Origin: Candidatus Nitrotoga sp. HW29
GTDB taxonomy: Bacteria; Pseudomonadota; Gammaproteobacteria; Burkholderiales; Gallionellaceae
Length of the DNA stretch: 45,311 nucleotides
Direction: 5' to 3'
NCBI RefSeq assembly: GCF_924101635.2
Contig: NZ_CAKMAA020000002.1
Location: forward strand, 1 to 45,311
Part shown: piece by piece, positions 1 to 10,063 of the stretch
Position numbering within the stretch: position 1 is the stretch's first letter
How the letters are laid out: each line of letters opens with the position of its first letter
Translations under genes and position numbers: made by a program
The notes under the pieces: model-generated
The model's input: only the letters and a program-made list of their open reading frames with translations
What the model was told of the DNA's origin: nothing
Databases searched by the model: none

Positions 1-63
1 AATGTCACCAATGCGCTTGCCGGTTACTCCCGTATCACCGAAATCGAGGCTTGGGGAAATTAA
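1..63 (+). CDS. 3' end of a truncated gene, possibly a discoidin (F5/8 type C) domain protein
   Basis: The first 20 codons are open and end at TAA (61-63). The visible tail reads YSRITEIEAWGN. This resembles the last strand of F5/8 type C carbohydrate-binding modules, which often end in a 'YSRIxEIEAWG'-like sequence. The gene runs toward lysS and is convergent with it. Only the last few residues are inside the window, so the family call is a guess from one short motif. Confidence 0.4.
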   Translation, partial: NVTNALAGYSRITEIEAWGN

Positions 64-113
64 ATAAAATTAATCCAGTTGGCTTATTCGAATTGCAAAT
101 GTTTGGTTGTTTT

Positions 114-1619
114 TTATCTTTCGGGACGCATTTGCGGAAATAAAATTACATCGCGAATGCTGGGGCTGTCGGTAAGCAGCATCACTAGTCGATCTATTCC
201 GATACCTTCGCCGGCGGTGGGCGGGAGACCATATTCCAACGCGCGAATATAATCGCTATCCTTGAACATGGCTTCTTCGTCACCTGCTTCCCGAGCTGAT
301 ACCTGCGCATCAAAGCGCGCTTCCTGGTCTTCCGGGTCATTTAGTTCGGAAAAGCCATTAGCGATTTCGCGTCCAACCATAAATAATTCAAATCGTTCGG
401 TAATTTCCGGGTGTGTATCGCTGCGGCGTGCCAGAGGCGAAGCCTCTGCGGGGTAGTCGATGATAAAAGTTGGCTCGAATAACTGATGCTCGGTCAGTTC
501 TTCAAACAGCGAAAGTTGCAGTCCGCCCACCCCATCCGCTGTCCTATATTTGGCCTTCAGATCTTGTAATTCGTTGATGAGGAAATTGCGGTCGTTCAAT
601 TGCTCGTCAGAAAACTGCGGATGATATTTCTGAATTGCCTGTGCAAGGGTTAGACGATGGAACGGTTGCCCCAAGTCGAGTTCACGTCCCTGATAGGAGA
701 ACACTGTGGTGCCCAGCACCTTGCGCGCCACTTCGCTAAACAGCTTCTCGGTAAAGTCCATTAGATAACGATAATCCCGATAGGCTTCATAAAACTCGAT
801 CATGGTGAATTCGGGATTATGTCGCGTGGAAAGTCCTTCATTGCGGAAATTGCGGTTGATTTCGAATACCTTTTCAAACCCACCCACCACCAACCGTTTG
901 AGATACAACTCCGGCGCGATGCGCAGATACAGCTGCATATCCAAGGCATTGTGGTGAGTGATGAAAGGCTTGGCCGAGGCGCCGCCCGGGATGGAATGCA
1001 TCATCGGTGTCTCGACTTCGAGGTAATTGTGACGTATAAAAAATTCTCGTATAGCCTGAATGACTTTGGAGCGAATGATAAATGTTTTGCGCGTGTCTTC
1101 GTTGGTGATGAGGTCCACATGCCGTTGACGGTATTTTTGTTCCTGGTCGCTTAAGCCGTGAAATTTTTCCGGTAACGGGCGGAGTGCTTTAGCCAATAGA
1201 CGTAGCTCGATTACACGAACAGAAAGTTCACCGGTCTTGGTTCTAAACAGTACGCCTGTTGCACCCAGAATGTCACCCAGATCATAGTGTTTAAAGGTGT
1301 TATGGGCTACTTCGCCGGTATCGTTATTGTTAATGAATAGCTGGATGCGTCCGCTCATGTCATTCACGGTGGCAAAGCTGGCTTTACCCATTACGCGCTT
1401 TAACATCATGCGTCCGGCCACAGCGACGCTTATATGTGCTGTTTCCAGTTCGTCGTGGCTCATTGCGCCGTAAGCATCATGTAAATCACCAGCCAGGTTT
1501 TTTCGCTCAAAATCATTCGGGAAAGCGACGCTTTCTTTGCGAAGTGCACTGAGTTTGGCGCGGCGCTCGGTGATAATTTGATTTTCGTCTTGCTGGGGTA
1601 TGATGGGTTCGGTAGTCAT
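114..1619 (-). CDS. lysS: Lysine--tRNA ligase, class II
   Basis: This cytoplasmic enzyme charges tRNA-Lys with lysine using ATP. The 501-residue length is that of bacterial class II LysRS. An N-terminal OB-fold anticodon-binding domain (about residues 55-150) is followed by the class II catalytic core. Motif 2 is seen as [20 protein letters not shown], and motif 3 near the C-terminus as [20 protein letters not shown]. The ATG start at 1619 gives the usual acidic N-terminus before RRAKLSALR. It is the last gene of a minus-strand run that also holds prfB and recJ; prfB-lysS neighbourhood is common in proteobacteria. Nothing appears broken. Confidence 0.97.
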   Translation of the reverse strand: MTTEPIIPQQDENQIITERRAKLSALRKESVAFPNDFERKNLAGDLHDAYGAMSHDELETAHISVAVAGRMMLKRVMGKASFATVNDMSGRIQLFINNNDTGEVAHNTFKHYDLGDILGATGVLFRTKTGELSVRVIELRLLAKALRPLPEKFHGLSDQEQKYRQRHVDLITNEDTRKTFIIRSKVIQAIREFFIRHNYLEVETPMMHSIPGGASAKPFITHHNALDMQLYLRIAPELYLKRLVVGGFEKVFEINRNFRNEGLSTRHNPEFTMIEFYEAYRDYRYLMDFTEKLFSEVARKVLGTTVFSYQGRELDLGQPFHRLTLAQAIQKYHPQFSDEQLNDRNFLINELQDLKAKYRTADGVGGLQLSLFEELTEHQLFEPTFIIDYPAEASPLARRSDTHPEITERFELFMVGREIANGFSELNDPEDQEARFDAQVSAREAGDEEAMFKDSDYIRALEYGLPPTAGEGIGIDRLVMLLTDSPSIRDVILFPQMRPER

Positions 1620-1739
1620 GATGTTTGGATAAATTTATGATCAAGAGTTCAGGAGTACTTTTAAAAGTGCTTCCAAAGACGCAGGATTGTGGCACGAATG
1701 CCACATTACGTGCAATTTAAGCAAAGGATATGCGAAGAC

Positions 1740-2570
1740 TTAACGTATCTGACTGGCAGACGAACTAAATTGAAGTGTGAAAGTACCGCATGCCAGATAC
1801 GAGCCATTATTCACTACCGGTTGTGAAGTCGCTGTCGCTGTTGCGTCTGGCGCAAGCCCGGAGATGAAGAAAGGCACTTGGCCCGTTATAACACCATCGA
1901 CTATGACATCAAAAACGAGGGTAGGTGAAATTGTAACGGTGCTCACATTGGTAAATGACAACGTGGTTTGGCAAATAATGTCAAGCAAGGGGTTGAATAT
2001 CATAGAGTTGAGACGAATACCTTTGAAGTCAAAAGGAAAGCGTCCCGTCTGAGCCGGCTCAGTGGCAAATATCTGTCTTGTAATTCGCTTTGATCCTGAT
2101 ACACCATTAATCGTATACTTCATCGTGCCAGTATTGGTGTCAGTAAACGCGAAATTGATCGTTCCAACTTTAGTCACAATTGTATTAGCGCTGCTCCATG
2201 GCGCTGTCAGCATTGTTCCCCTCGTTACCGTGTATAGATCGCCAGTGCACCCGTCGGCTGCCACCACACAATTGGAAGCGACGTACCACGTTGGTCTGCC
2301 TTCAAAGTCGTAGGTATACAGCGTAGCGAAAATCACACCATATTGTTGGGTAAGCCCAACCCCCCAGCCGGATTCATCTTGATTCCACCATAAACCCGTC
2401 ATGGGTGAAATCGTTGTATAAACGGTAAAGCCCGTCGAGCTGGCTATGGGCGAGACAAGAACAAACGCCAGGGCTATCAGCGCGCCAAAGAAAGTGTGTA
2501 ACTTGCGAGTGATCGCAATTTGGAAGGCATCATGAATTTTCATTTTAAATAGAAATTTAAGATTTTTCAT
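1740..2570 (-). CDS. Secreted protein of unknown function with a WWNxxESGWG motif
   Basis: The 276-aa product starts with a basic segment and a hydrophobic stretch (about residues 24-46, FFGALIALAFVLVSPIASS), which looks like a Sec signal peptide. The mature start holds GLWWNQDESGWGVGLTQQ followed by IFATLYTYDFEGRPTWYVAS. This pattern recurs in exported betaproteobacterial proteins of unknown role, and I know no biochemical function for it. The C-terminal half is Thr/Ser/Val-rich, suggesting beta structure. It sits between lysS and the DUF3301 gene on the same strand, with 38 bases to the latter. A second start at codon 10 (MKIHDAFQ) is possible. Confidence 0.7.
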   Translation of the reverse strand: MKNLKFLFKMKIHDAFQIAITRKLHTFFGALIALAFVLVSPIASSTGFTVYTTISPMTGLWWNQDESGWGVGLTQQYGVIFATLYTYDFEGRPTWYVASNCVVAADGCTGDLYTVTRGTMLTAPWSSANTIVTKVGTINFAFTDTNTGTMKYTINGVSGSKRITRQIFATEPAQTGRFPFDFKGIRLNSMIFNPLLDIICQTTLSFTNVSTVTISPTLVFDVIVDGVITGQVPFFISGLAPDATATATSQPVVNNGSYLACGTFTLQFSSSASQIR

Positions 2571-2608
2571 GGTTATAGATACTATAGATTTACTTGGAGG
2601 CTATCTGT

Positions 2609-2926
2609 TCAGTACATTATTTGATAGGGTTCCATCGTTACTGATTCGACTTTATCACCCAGTAAGACCAGCTGACCTTCAAGTCGAGTATTGCCTGTCT
2701 CGGTGAATAGGAAACGATAGGTGCGCCGTAATACCCTTCGTCCAGTCTTGTCGCGAGCAAGAACCAGTCCAATATTGGCCACTGTGTCGTCGAGAAATTG
2801 CAAATTTTCTCTGTTGCATATATTCCTTCCCATATTCCGGGCGACTTCAAGGGCGCGCAAACTATCAAACCAGAACCATCCCAGCGCGGCTAACAACAGC
2901 AGAAGAAATAAGCTTATTGTATCCAT
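2609..2926 (-). CDS. DUF3301 family small membrane-anchored protein
   Basis: This 105-residue protein has one N-terminal membrane segment (about residues 4-18, ISLFLLLLLAALGWFWFDS). A soluble part follows with the DUF3301 pattern: REN.QFLDDTVA...LARD..GR..LRRTYRFLFTETG. The family is widespread in beta- and gammaproteobacteria and has no established function. It lies 150 bases downstream of prfB on the same strand and may be co-transcribed with it. Length and motif order fit the family, so I am confident in the family and make no claim about its role. Confidence 0.8.
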   Translation of the reverse strand: MDTISLFLLLLLAALGWFWFDSLRALEVARNMGRNICNRENLQFLDDTVANIGLVLARDKTGRRVLRRTYRFLFTETGNTRLEGQLVLLGDKVESVTMEPYQIMY

Positions 2927-3076
2927 TGTTTGAAAAATCCTGAATGATCAATGCGGTAAATTTTAACTGACTCTAATGTGTTTTTTTCAAAAGACCATAC
3001 ATTGCGGATTTGAAAATTTAATCAATCTTGGTGTAGATATTGGTATCCATTGATCCGATGCGCCACCTTAATCTGG

Positions 3077-4181
3077 TTAGCCCCCTTGCTTCAAACTGGC
3101 ACTAATAAATTCATCCAGGTCGCCATCCAGTACGCCTTGCGTGTTGCCTATTTCAACATTGGTGCGCAGATCCTTGATGCGCGATTGATCCAGAACGTAG
3201 GAGCGAATTTGGTGTCCCCAGCCGATGTCGGTTTTGCCATCTTCCAATTCCTGTTTTTCGGCATTGCGTTTGCGTAGTTCGGCTTCATACAGACGCGATT
3301 TAAGCATTGCCATCGCTTCGGCACGATTGCGGTGTTGCGATCGATCGCTTTGACATTGCACCACAATACCTGTTGGCGCGTGGGTGATACGCACCGCCGA
3401 ATCGGTTTTGTTGATGTGCTGTCCGCCCGCACCGCTGGCGCGGTAGGTATCCACGCGCAGGTCTGCCGGGTTGATTTCGATTTCGATGGATTCATCTACT
3501 TCAGGATAGACGAATACGCTGGAAAATGAGGTATGGCGGCGGTTTCCGGAGTCGAACGGAGATTTGCGCACCAATCTGTGTACACCAGTTTCAGTGCGCA
3601 AATGACCATGTGCATAGTCGCCCGTCACCTTGAGTACGGCCCCTTTGATACCGGCCACTTCGCCATCGGATTGCTCCAGCACTTCTACCTGGAAGCCCTT
3701 TTTTTCACAGTAGCGCAGATACATGCGCAGCAGCATCGAAGCCCAGTCTTGTGCCTCGGTACCACCGGAACCCGCCTGGATGTCGAGGAAGCAGTTATTG
3801 GAATCCATAGGCTTGGAAAACATGCGGCGGAACTCCATGTCCGCCACTTGTTTCTCCATTTTTTGCATGTCCTGCACGATGCTATTGAGACTGTCATCAT
3901 CATTTTCTGCCAACGCCATTTCAAATAGCTCGGCTGTGTCATCAAGATCGTGATTTAGCTGACTCAATGTGAGAACGATGCCTTCAAGCATCTTGCGCTC
4001 GCGCCCCAGTTCTTGGGAGCGTTTATTGTCCTGCCAGATGGCCGGATCTTCGGCGAGAATTACGACTTCGGACAGGCGCTCTTGTTTGCCATCGAAGTCA
4101 AAGATACCTCCGTAGTTCAGTGATACGAACACGGAGATCTTGTAACTGGTGGGTGAGGGCGTTGAGTTGTTCGGCTTCCAT
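3077..4181 (-). CDS. prfB: Peptide chain release factor 2 (RF2), expressed by programmed +1 frameshift
   Basis: RF2 ends translation at UGA and UAA. The gene starts at ATG 4181-4179 and runs 27 codons to CTT (4103-4101), where an in-frame TGA (4100-4098) follows. Skipping T4100 continues the protein in the +1 frame ([13 protein letters not shown]) to 3077, giving about 367 residues. The GGQ motif is present as [15 protein letters not shown], and an [13 protein letters not shown] segment corresponds to the codon-recognition region. An SD-like GGAGG lies just before the shift site. Low RF2 should raise frameshifting, an autoregulation established for this family. A simple ORF reading would start falsely at 4132. 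Confidence 0.96.
4097..4115 (-). promoter_or_regulatory. RF2 programmed frameshift site
   Basis: On the minus strand the sequence reads CTACGGAGGTATCTTTGAC. It holds an internal Shine-Dalgarno-like GGAGG, three bases, the slippery CTT, then the in-frame stop TGA followed by C. This is the classical prfB recoding arrangement. Termination at the poor UGA-C context competes with the +1 shift depending on RF2 level. Confidence 0.95.
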
Positions 4182-4253
4182 TATTTAGTATTGTCGAGTA
4201 CAGAAAAGGGAGCGATTATAGCTGAAAGCTTGGCACGGAGTTTAAGGAGGCAG

Positions 4254-5516
4254 CTATAGCATAAACAAGCCCAGCGCAACGCCAACTCCCATTGCCAAAA
4301 ATCCTGCTGCGACATGTTTTGCCAAGGTCATGCCACCGATAAATATGACCAGCCCAAATTTGAATACCATATTGGACATGAAAGCGATGGCGATGGCTGT
4401 TACTGCCTGATCATCGTTTAATTTATTCAAATCGAATAGATGCAGGCTGGAAAGTGTGATGGCATCCACGTCGGTTAGTCCGGAGATCAATGCGACGACA
4501 TAGAGGCCGCCGCTGCCGGCAATATCTGAAAGCCAGGCAGAAAAAAACAGCACCACCGCATAGAGTAGACCAAAGCTCAAAGCGATAGGAATTTCGGTCG
4601 GATTGGACGTTTTTGGCATGGGTAGATTTGATGAGGTATGTAATTTTCGCCAGTCGAGAAGGGTGACAATCAGTCCAAACAAGAGGCCGAGTCCCATTAC
4701 GGGCAGTAGTTTGGTGAGTAAGCCAGGCGATACGACTGCACTCATCACGGCCAAGCGCAGCAGTACGACTTGGCTGGCAAGTAGAATAACCACAGCAGAC
4801 AGACGCGCCATGATTTCACTGGTTTTGGCGTGGCGGGCGTAAACCAGTGTGGTTGCGGTGCTGGATACCAGTCCACCGAGGAAACCTAGCAGTGCTGCGC
4901 CATAGCGCTGAGCCGTCCAATGCAGAGCGATATAACCCGCCAGGCTTAGTCCGGAAATCAGCACGACCATCATCCAGATTTGATGCGGATTGAATGCCTC
5001 ATAAGGACCGTAGTTCTGGTTTGGCAGAACTGGCAGAATGACGAAGGTTAGTATCAAAAATTGCAGGATGGAAACCAGGTCGCGGCGCGTCAAACGTTTC
5101 GTCATGCCGCGTAGTTCGGGTTTGAAGTAGAGGAGGGTCGTCGTAACGATGGCTAGCATGACGGCCAATGTTGTTTGTTCATACCAGATTAGTGCGCCGA
5201 GTGCATAACACAGTAGTAAAGCGGCAACCGTGGTGGTGCCTGGATCATTGTCTTCAGCAGGGCTGGTGAAATAGGCGGCAATGATCATAATGCCCACGAT
5301 GCAGAAACCTGCAACCAGCAACCAGGGAGAGTCAATCTTGCTGGAGAGCATGGCGGTGAGCGTGCCCAATAGCGCAACCAGCGCAAAGGTTCTCAGTCCC
5401 GCTTTGGATGAAAGTCTGCGCTCACGTTCCAGGCCGATCAGCAAGCCGATGGCGAGGCTGGCGAGGAACTGTGGCAGTACCTCAATACCGTTGTTTTGCC
5501 AAATTTGATGGTTCAT
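4254..5516 (-). CDS. MgtC/SapB-like N-terminus plus DUF4010 inner-membrane protein
   Basis: The 420-aa product is almost entirely hydrophobic, with roughly 11-12 membrane segments. The N-terminal part shows the MgtC/SapB hallmark, LASLAIGLLIGLERERR followed by GLRTFALVALLGTLTAML. The rest (from about residue 150) matches the DUF4010 arrangement, including GLVSSTATTLVYARHAK and a late ALISGLTDVDAITLSSL. The substrate is unknown; MgtC relatives are linked to magnesium stress, but that cannot be transferred to this subfamily. It lies between recJ and prfB on the same strand, an uncommon insertion into a usually close group. No truncation is visible. Confidence 0.85.
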   Translation of the reverse strand: MNHQIWQNNGIEVLPQFLASLAIGLLIGLERERRLSSKAGLRTFALVALLGTLTAMLSSKIDSPWLLVAGFCIVGIMIIAAYFTSPAEDNDPGTTTVAALLLCYALGALIWYEQTTLAVMLAIVTTTLLYFKPELRGMTKRLTRRDLVSILQFLILTFVILPVLPNQNYGPYEAFNPHQIWMMVVLISGLSLAGYIALHWTAQRYGAALLGFLGGLVSSTATTLVYARHAKTSEIMARLSAVVILLASQVVLLRLAVMSAVVSPGLLTKLLPVMGLGLLFGLIVTLLDWRKLHTSSNLPMPKTSNPTEIPIALSFGLLYAVVLFFSAWLSDIAGSGGLYVVALISGLTDVDAITLSSLHLFDLNKLNDDQAVTAIAIAFMSNMVFKFGLVIFIGGMTLAKHVAAGFLAMGVGVALGLFML

Positions 5517-5596
5517 CGCTTGGATACCTTAATAGTAAGTTAAACAAAGCGGGCTTGACCGATATTTCAGATCTTAAACAAAGGTCTCACACGATT

Positions 5597-7294
5597 TTAA
5601 ATATCTGCTTTTTGCCAGTGCCGGACGATGAGTTGTAAATTGCTGTTGCCGTTGTACTCATTAATGGCCAGATTAAAAACCGCACGAATGCAGGCCGGCA
5701 TGGGGTCAGCGCAAAAAAAATGAATGGCGTCATAGGCTGCACTTGACGTGGTGAGTTTTAGTTTGAGATGTTTTGCACCAACGATACGCTGGCTTGCTAC
5801 AGTGAACTCGCCCTCAAAGAATGGCTGCGGAAAGCTTTGCCCCCAAACCTGCTGTTCCAGGCTGCGCGCAATACTTAATGTGAATTCGGAAGGGGCGAGT
5901 AGGCCATCTGTTTCAATAATCCTGGTCAGATCGGCGGGGGAAAGCAGACTTTGAGCGACGGCCTCAAAGGCAATTTTAAATTCATCGAAATGTTCCTCGC
6001 GCAGGCTAAGACCCGCCGCCATGGCATGGCCGCCGAATTTTTGCAGCAAATGCGGATGGCGTTTGGACACAAGATCAAGTGCGTCGCGCAGATGCAGGGC
6101 GGGGATACTGCGCCCAGAGCCTTTTATTTCACCATTTAGTGATCGTGCGAAAGCGATGACGGGGCGATGGTAGAGGTCTTTCAGGCGCGAAGCGAGAATG
6201 CCGATTACACCCTGATGCCAAGTTTCGTCAAACAGCGTGAGGCTGCAACTGTCCGTCGGAGTGATGTGCTCCAGCGTGGCCAGCGCCGCTTGTTGCATAT
6301 CAGCTTCTATGTTGCGTCGCGTATGGTTTAGCGTATCAAGTTGCGTCGCAATTTTGGCTGCTTCCGTGGCATCATCACTAATCAAACAGGCGATACCCAG
6401 GCTCATATCTTCCAGCCGTCCCGCCGCATTCAGTCGCGGCCCCACGACAAAACCCAATTCATAACTGGAAACCTGTGCATAATTTTTACCGGCTACCTGC
6501 AACAATGCGTTGATGCCGCAACATGCGCGCATGGAGCGGATGCGCTGTAGGCCTTGTTGTACCAGAATACGATTGTTTTCATCCAGTTTTACAACATCTG
6601 CAACGGTTCCCAAAGCGACCAGATCAAGTAGCGTGCCTAGATTGGGTTCCGCCTGCTCTACGTATGCGCCGCGAGCTCGCAGTTCAGCACGTAATGCAAG
6701 TAACACATAGAACATGACACCAACCCCGGCCAGATTTTTGCTGGGAAAATTGCAGCCCGGTTGGTTTGGATTAACAATGCAAAGCGCATCCGGCAACGCA
6801 TCGCCTGGCAGATGGTGGTCGGTGATCAAGACTTGCATGCCCAATCGGTTGGCCTCGGCCACGCCTTCCACGCTGGCGATACCATTGTCGACTGTGATTA
6901 ATATATCGGGAGTGGATTGCGCCGCCAGGTGTACGATTTCCGGCGTCAAGCCATAACCATATTCGAATCGGTTAGGCACGATAAAATCCACTTGTGCACC
7001 CAATATACGCAAGCCGCGTAGCCCCACAGCGCAGGCGGTTGCGCCGTCGGCATCATAATCGGCCACGATTAGCAGCTTACGTTGCGTGGCGATGGCATCC
7101 GCTAATAAGCATGCCATTTCTTGTACATTTTTTAATTGCGTAAAGGGCAACAGATATTGCAGGCTGGTATTCAACTGCGTCACATTACCAATGCCACGCG
7201 CCGCGTAAATACGTGCAAATAGTGGTGTAATGCCAGTATCGATAAGCTGTCGTGCAGCATCAACTGAGTAAGAACGTTGCCTGATTTGTATCAT
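5597..7294 (-). CDS. recJ: Single-stranded-DNA-specific 5'-3' exonuclease RecJ
   Basis: RecJ degrades single-stranded DNA 5' to 3' in RecF-pathway recombination and mismatch repair. The DHH-family motifs are visible: ADYDADGATA (motif I), FIVPNRFEYGYGL, TVDNGIAS, and TDHHLPG with NPNQPGC (motifs III-IV). The DHHA1 domain holds FGGHAMAAGLSL. I prefer the ATG at 7294 (MIQIRQRSYS), giving 565 aa, because family members begin with a short basic stretch before the LFARIYAARGI region. An ATG at 7348 would add 18 residues with no family counterpart. It is the first gene of the minus-strand run that includes prfB and lysS. Confidence 0.95.
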   Translation of the reverse strand: MIQIRQRSYSVDAARQLIDTGITPLFARIYAARGIGNVTQLNTSLQYLLPFTQLKNVQEMACLLADAIATQRKLLIVADYDADGATACAVGLRGLRILGAQVDFIVPNRFEYGYGLTPEIVHLAAQSTPDILITVDNGIASVEGVAEANRLGMQVLITDHHLPGDALPDALCIVNPNQPGCNFPSKNLAGVGVMFYVLLALRAELRARGAYVEQAEPNLGTLLDLVALGTVADVVKLDENNRILVQQGLQRIRSMRACCGINALLQVAGKNYAQVSSYELGFVVGPRLNAAGRLEDMSLGIACLISDDATEAAKIATQLDTLNHTRRNIEADMQQAALATLEHITPTDSCSLTLFDETWHQGVIGILASRLKDLYHRPVIAFARSLNGEIKGSGRSIPALHLRDALDLVSKRHPHLLQKFGGHAMAAGLSLREEHFDEFKIAFEAVAQSLLSPADLTRIIETDGLLAPSEFTLSIARSLEQQVWGQSFPQPFFEGEFTVASQRIVGAKHLKLKLTTSSAAYDAIHFFCADPMPACIRAVFNLAINEYNGNSNLQLIVRHWQKADI

Positions 7295-7622
7295 GCGGCT
7301 TAATAATGTGTGGAAAGTTGAGATGATTTTAGCAGAGGCAGAACACATTCATTGCTTGTGGAAAAAGGGAGGACAATATAGTCGAACGGGTTAATATGAG
7401 AAATATCTCTTACTATGGAAATTTAACCTATTGAAATAAATCAAGAACAATGCTAATAATTCTGGATTAATCACATCGGCGCGGCACTTTTACGGCGAAC
7501 GTGTTTATTAATACTGTTTTGTACCGTACGCACACGTACCATGGATAGTTGAGAGCACAAATTGTAAATAACTTCTAAGTTAGAGGCGAATTGAGCAATT
7601 CAATTCTTCTGACAATTACTGG

Positions 7623-9404
7623 ATGAGGAATGTGATGACTCAGATGCAAATCAATCAAAATCGAAGATTTGATGACCCCAAGAATGGCAGCGAAAAAAAT
7701 CAATCCAACGAAGTTGTTTTACGAAATAGGAGAGCCTCGGATGGTGGAGGGGAAGATGGCAAAATGCAATTATTGCACGAGTTGCAGATGCGCCATCTTG
7801 AGCTGGCGGCGCAAAATCGAAAATTTAGAGAAATGCATAGAAGAACCTCGGACAGAGAGAAAGAGAATGACAAAATTCATCTGTTGCATGAGTTGCAATT
7901 ACGTCACATTGAGCTGGAGATGCAACATCGCGAATTAGGGGAAGCACAACGGGTGCTGGAAGAAACACGCGATCGTTATGCCAACCTTTATGATTTTATC
8001 CCCGTGGGCTATCTAACGCTTGATGAGGCGGGATACGTTCAGGAAATTAATCTAATTGGGGCGACGATGCTGTGTGAAGCGCGTGAAAACATTATAGGCA
8101 CGTCTTTTTTAACGCATATTATTAAAAGTGATGTTTATGTATTCTCACATCATTTACAGCAAACGTTTAATTCATCCGGCAATATTGTGACTGAATTGAG
8201 AATCATGACGCGCACTGATGAGCCGGACTATATCCGCCTGGAAAGTGCAGCAATAGGGAATAGGGTACGTGCTTGTCGCACCGTAATGACCAATATTACC
8301 GAACAGAAACGTATTGCATTGGCACTGCAACAAAAACGAACCGAGCAAGATGCCTTGCTGAATGCGATACCGGCCATCGTGTTCTACAAGGATCTAAATT
8401 TGCGTTATGTAACCGTTAGCCAGATGTTTGCGGATTTTCTCGGCCATACAGTAGCGAATGTGCTGGGTAAAACCGATTTTGAGCTCCTGCCACGCGAACT
8501 AGCCGAAAATTGTCAGCGCATAAATCGTGAAGTGCTGGAATCGGGCGTAATCAAAGCGAACATAGAAAACAGACTTACGAATGCAAGCGGTAATGTAGTT
8601 GATTTGTCTACTGTGCTCGCCCCTTTTAATAATTCGGAAGGTAATGTCGCCGGACTATTAGGCGTCGGTATTGACGTTAGTTCACTTAAAAAGGCAGCAG
8701 ATACCAATCTTGAATTGCTGCTGCAAAACCGCACAATTACGCAAAATTTGTACAACGTGCAGGAAACTGAACGTTGTCATCTGGCGCGTGAATTACATGA
8801 TGAATTAGGTCAGTGGCTTACCGCTATTCAGGCGGAAGCACAGGCGATTTTATGTCTGTCCCAAGGAGAATCTACAGTCCGAGCAAGCGTACAAGCGATT
8901 AGTGAAAGCATCAAGGAAATGCATGAAGTAATCCGTGGTATGTTGCGTCATTTGCGTCCGGCATTGTTGGATGAACTTGGACTGGCGGATAGCCTCCGTG
9001 AATTGACAAACAAGTGGTGTTTACATAACACAGACATAATTTTTGAGTTTGCGCTCGAAGGGGATTTAAATGGATTGGGTGAAAATATTAATATTACTGC
9101 CTATCGCATTATTCAAGAGGCACTCACTAATATTTGCTGCCACGCTCAGGCAAAGCATGTTTCTGTATGCTTGAGCCGTGAATCAGGTGTGACACCTGAT
9201 GCTGATGCAGTATTTCTGAGAATAACGGATGACGGCAAAGGTTTTGATTCAAACCAGACGTTTAATGGATTTGGGCTATTAGGCATTCGTGAGCGAGCCA
9301 TTGCGGCGGGGGGAGAATTTTCCTCATTTAGTACGCCTGGTCATGGTGTGCGTATCGACGTTCGATTACCGCTTAAGCATCAATTGGAAAGAAGAAGGAA
9401 ATGA
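7623..9404 (+). CDS. Cytoplasmic PAS-domain sensor histidine kinase (HisKA_3 type)
   Basis: The 593-aa kinase has no membrane segment, so it should sense an internal signal. Residues about 50-110 form a predicted coiled coil built on two copies of an LLHELQxRHxELxxQ unit. A PAS domain follows (about 113-215; LYDFIPVGYLTLDEAGYVQEI), then a second (about 240-350; LLNAIPAIVFYKDLNLRYV). The dimerisation and phospho-acceptor helix carries ARELHDELGQ with His392. The ATPase domain shows the N-box RIIQEALTN, DDGKGFD and GFGLLGIRERA. This domain order is that of NarX/DegS-like kinases. It overlaps the response regulator by ATGA. A start at codon 5 (7635) is also possible. The ligand is unknown. Confidence 0.9.
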   Translation: MRNVMTQMQINQNRRFDDPKNGSEKNQSNEVVLRNRRASDGGGEDGKMQLLHELQMRHLELAAQNRKFREMHRRTSDREKENDKIHLLHELQLRHIELEMQHRELGEAQRVLEETRDRYANLYDFIPVGYLTLDEAGYVQEINLIGATMLCEARENIIGTSFLTHIIKSDVYVFSHHLQQTFNSSGNIVTELRIMTRTDEPDYIRLESAAIGNRVRACRTVMTNITEQKRIALALQQKRTEQDALLNAIPAIVFYKDLNLRYVTVSQMFADFLGHTVANVLGKTDFELLPRELAENCQRINREVLESGVIKANIENRLTNASGNVVDLSTVLAPFNNSEGNVAGLLGVGIDVSSLKKAADTNLELLLQNRTITQNLYNVQETERCHLARELHDELGQWLTAIQAEAQAILCLSQGESTVRASVQAISESIKEMHEVIRGMLRHLRPALLDELGLADSLRELTNKWCLHNTDIIFEFALEGDLNGLGENINITAYRIIQEALTNICCHAQAKHVSVCLSRESGVTPDADAVFLRITDDGKGFDSNQTFNGFGLLGIRERAIAAGGEFSSFSTPGHGVRIDVRLPLKHQLERRRK

Positions 9405-10063
9405 ACTTAAGTACTTCTGCACAGCCGATCAAAGTATTATTGATAGATGATCATCCCGTGGTACGTGACGGTTTTCGTCGCTTGCTTGAAAGTACAGCTG
9501 ACATTCGAGTAGTGGCGGAAGCCGATGATGGAGAAAGTGGTTACATTCTTTACCGGGACGTTAAACCTGATGTAGTGGTGCTTGATCTCAATATGCCAGG
9601 CATTGGTGGTCTGGAAACAATCCGTCGTATCAGAGCACATGATCCGGTTGCACACATTCTTGTATTCAGTATGCACAGTAATGAAACCATGGTTCAGCGC
9701 GCTTTGGAGATGGGGGCAACGGGGTATTTAACTAAACAAAGTGGTCTTAATCAAATGGTGCACGCTGTGCGCCAAGTAAAGTTTGGAAAAACATATGTCG
9801 ACCCGGAGTATATTTCGGAGTTGGTCGTAGATAGGCAATTGTTTCACGCGGCCCTGGATCCAATAAACGCACTTTCCAGACGTGAATTCCAGTTATTCAA
9901 ATTGATGGCAGAAGGCAATTCAATATTAGAGATTGCTGAAAGCCTTTCTATTAGCCCAAAAACTGTCGGTGTCCATCACGCCAGCATCATGAGAAAGCTC
10001 AAATTACAGAACACTGCACAGCTGGTTCGCTTGGCCATTCTTTGTGACATTATTCAATTGTAA
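9401..10063 (+). CDS. NarL/FixJ-type response regulator
   Basis: This 220-aa transcription factor has an N-terminal receiver domain (acidic pair D16/D17, phospho-acceptor D62 in VVVLDLNMPG, conserved K in YLTKQSG). A C-terminal LuxR-type helix-turn-helix follows (LSRREFQLFKLMAEGNSILEI and ISPKTVGVHHASIMRKL). Its start overlaps the kinase stop by four bases, so the two are almost surely a translationally coupled cognate pair. Target genes are unknown. The BCAM0308-like and protease genes 430 bases downstream on the same strand are possible targets, but no operator can be named. Confidence 0.93.
   Translation: MNLSTSAQPIKVLLIDDHPVVRDGFRRLLESTADIRVVAEADDGESGYILYRDVKPDVVVLDLNMPGIGGLETIRRIRAHDPVAHILVFSMHSNETMVQRALEMGATGYLTKQSGLNQMVHAVRQVKFGKTYVDPEYISELVVDRQLFHAALDPINALSRREFQLFKLMAEGNSILEIAESLSISPKTVGVHHASIMRKLKLQNTAQLVRLAILCDIIQL

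Noticed and set aside
7295-7348. Longer RecJ start at 7348
   Set aside because: Adds 18 residues without family counterpart; the 7294 ATG matches the usual N-terminus.
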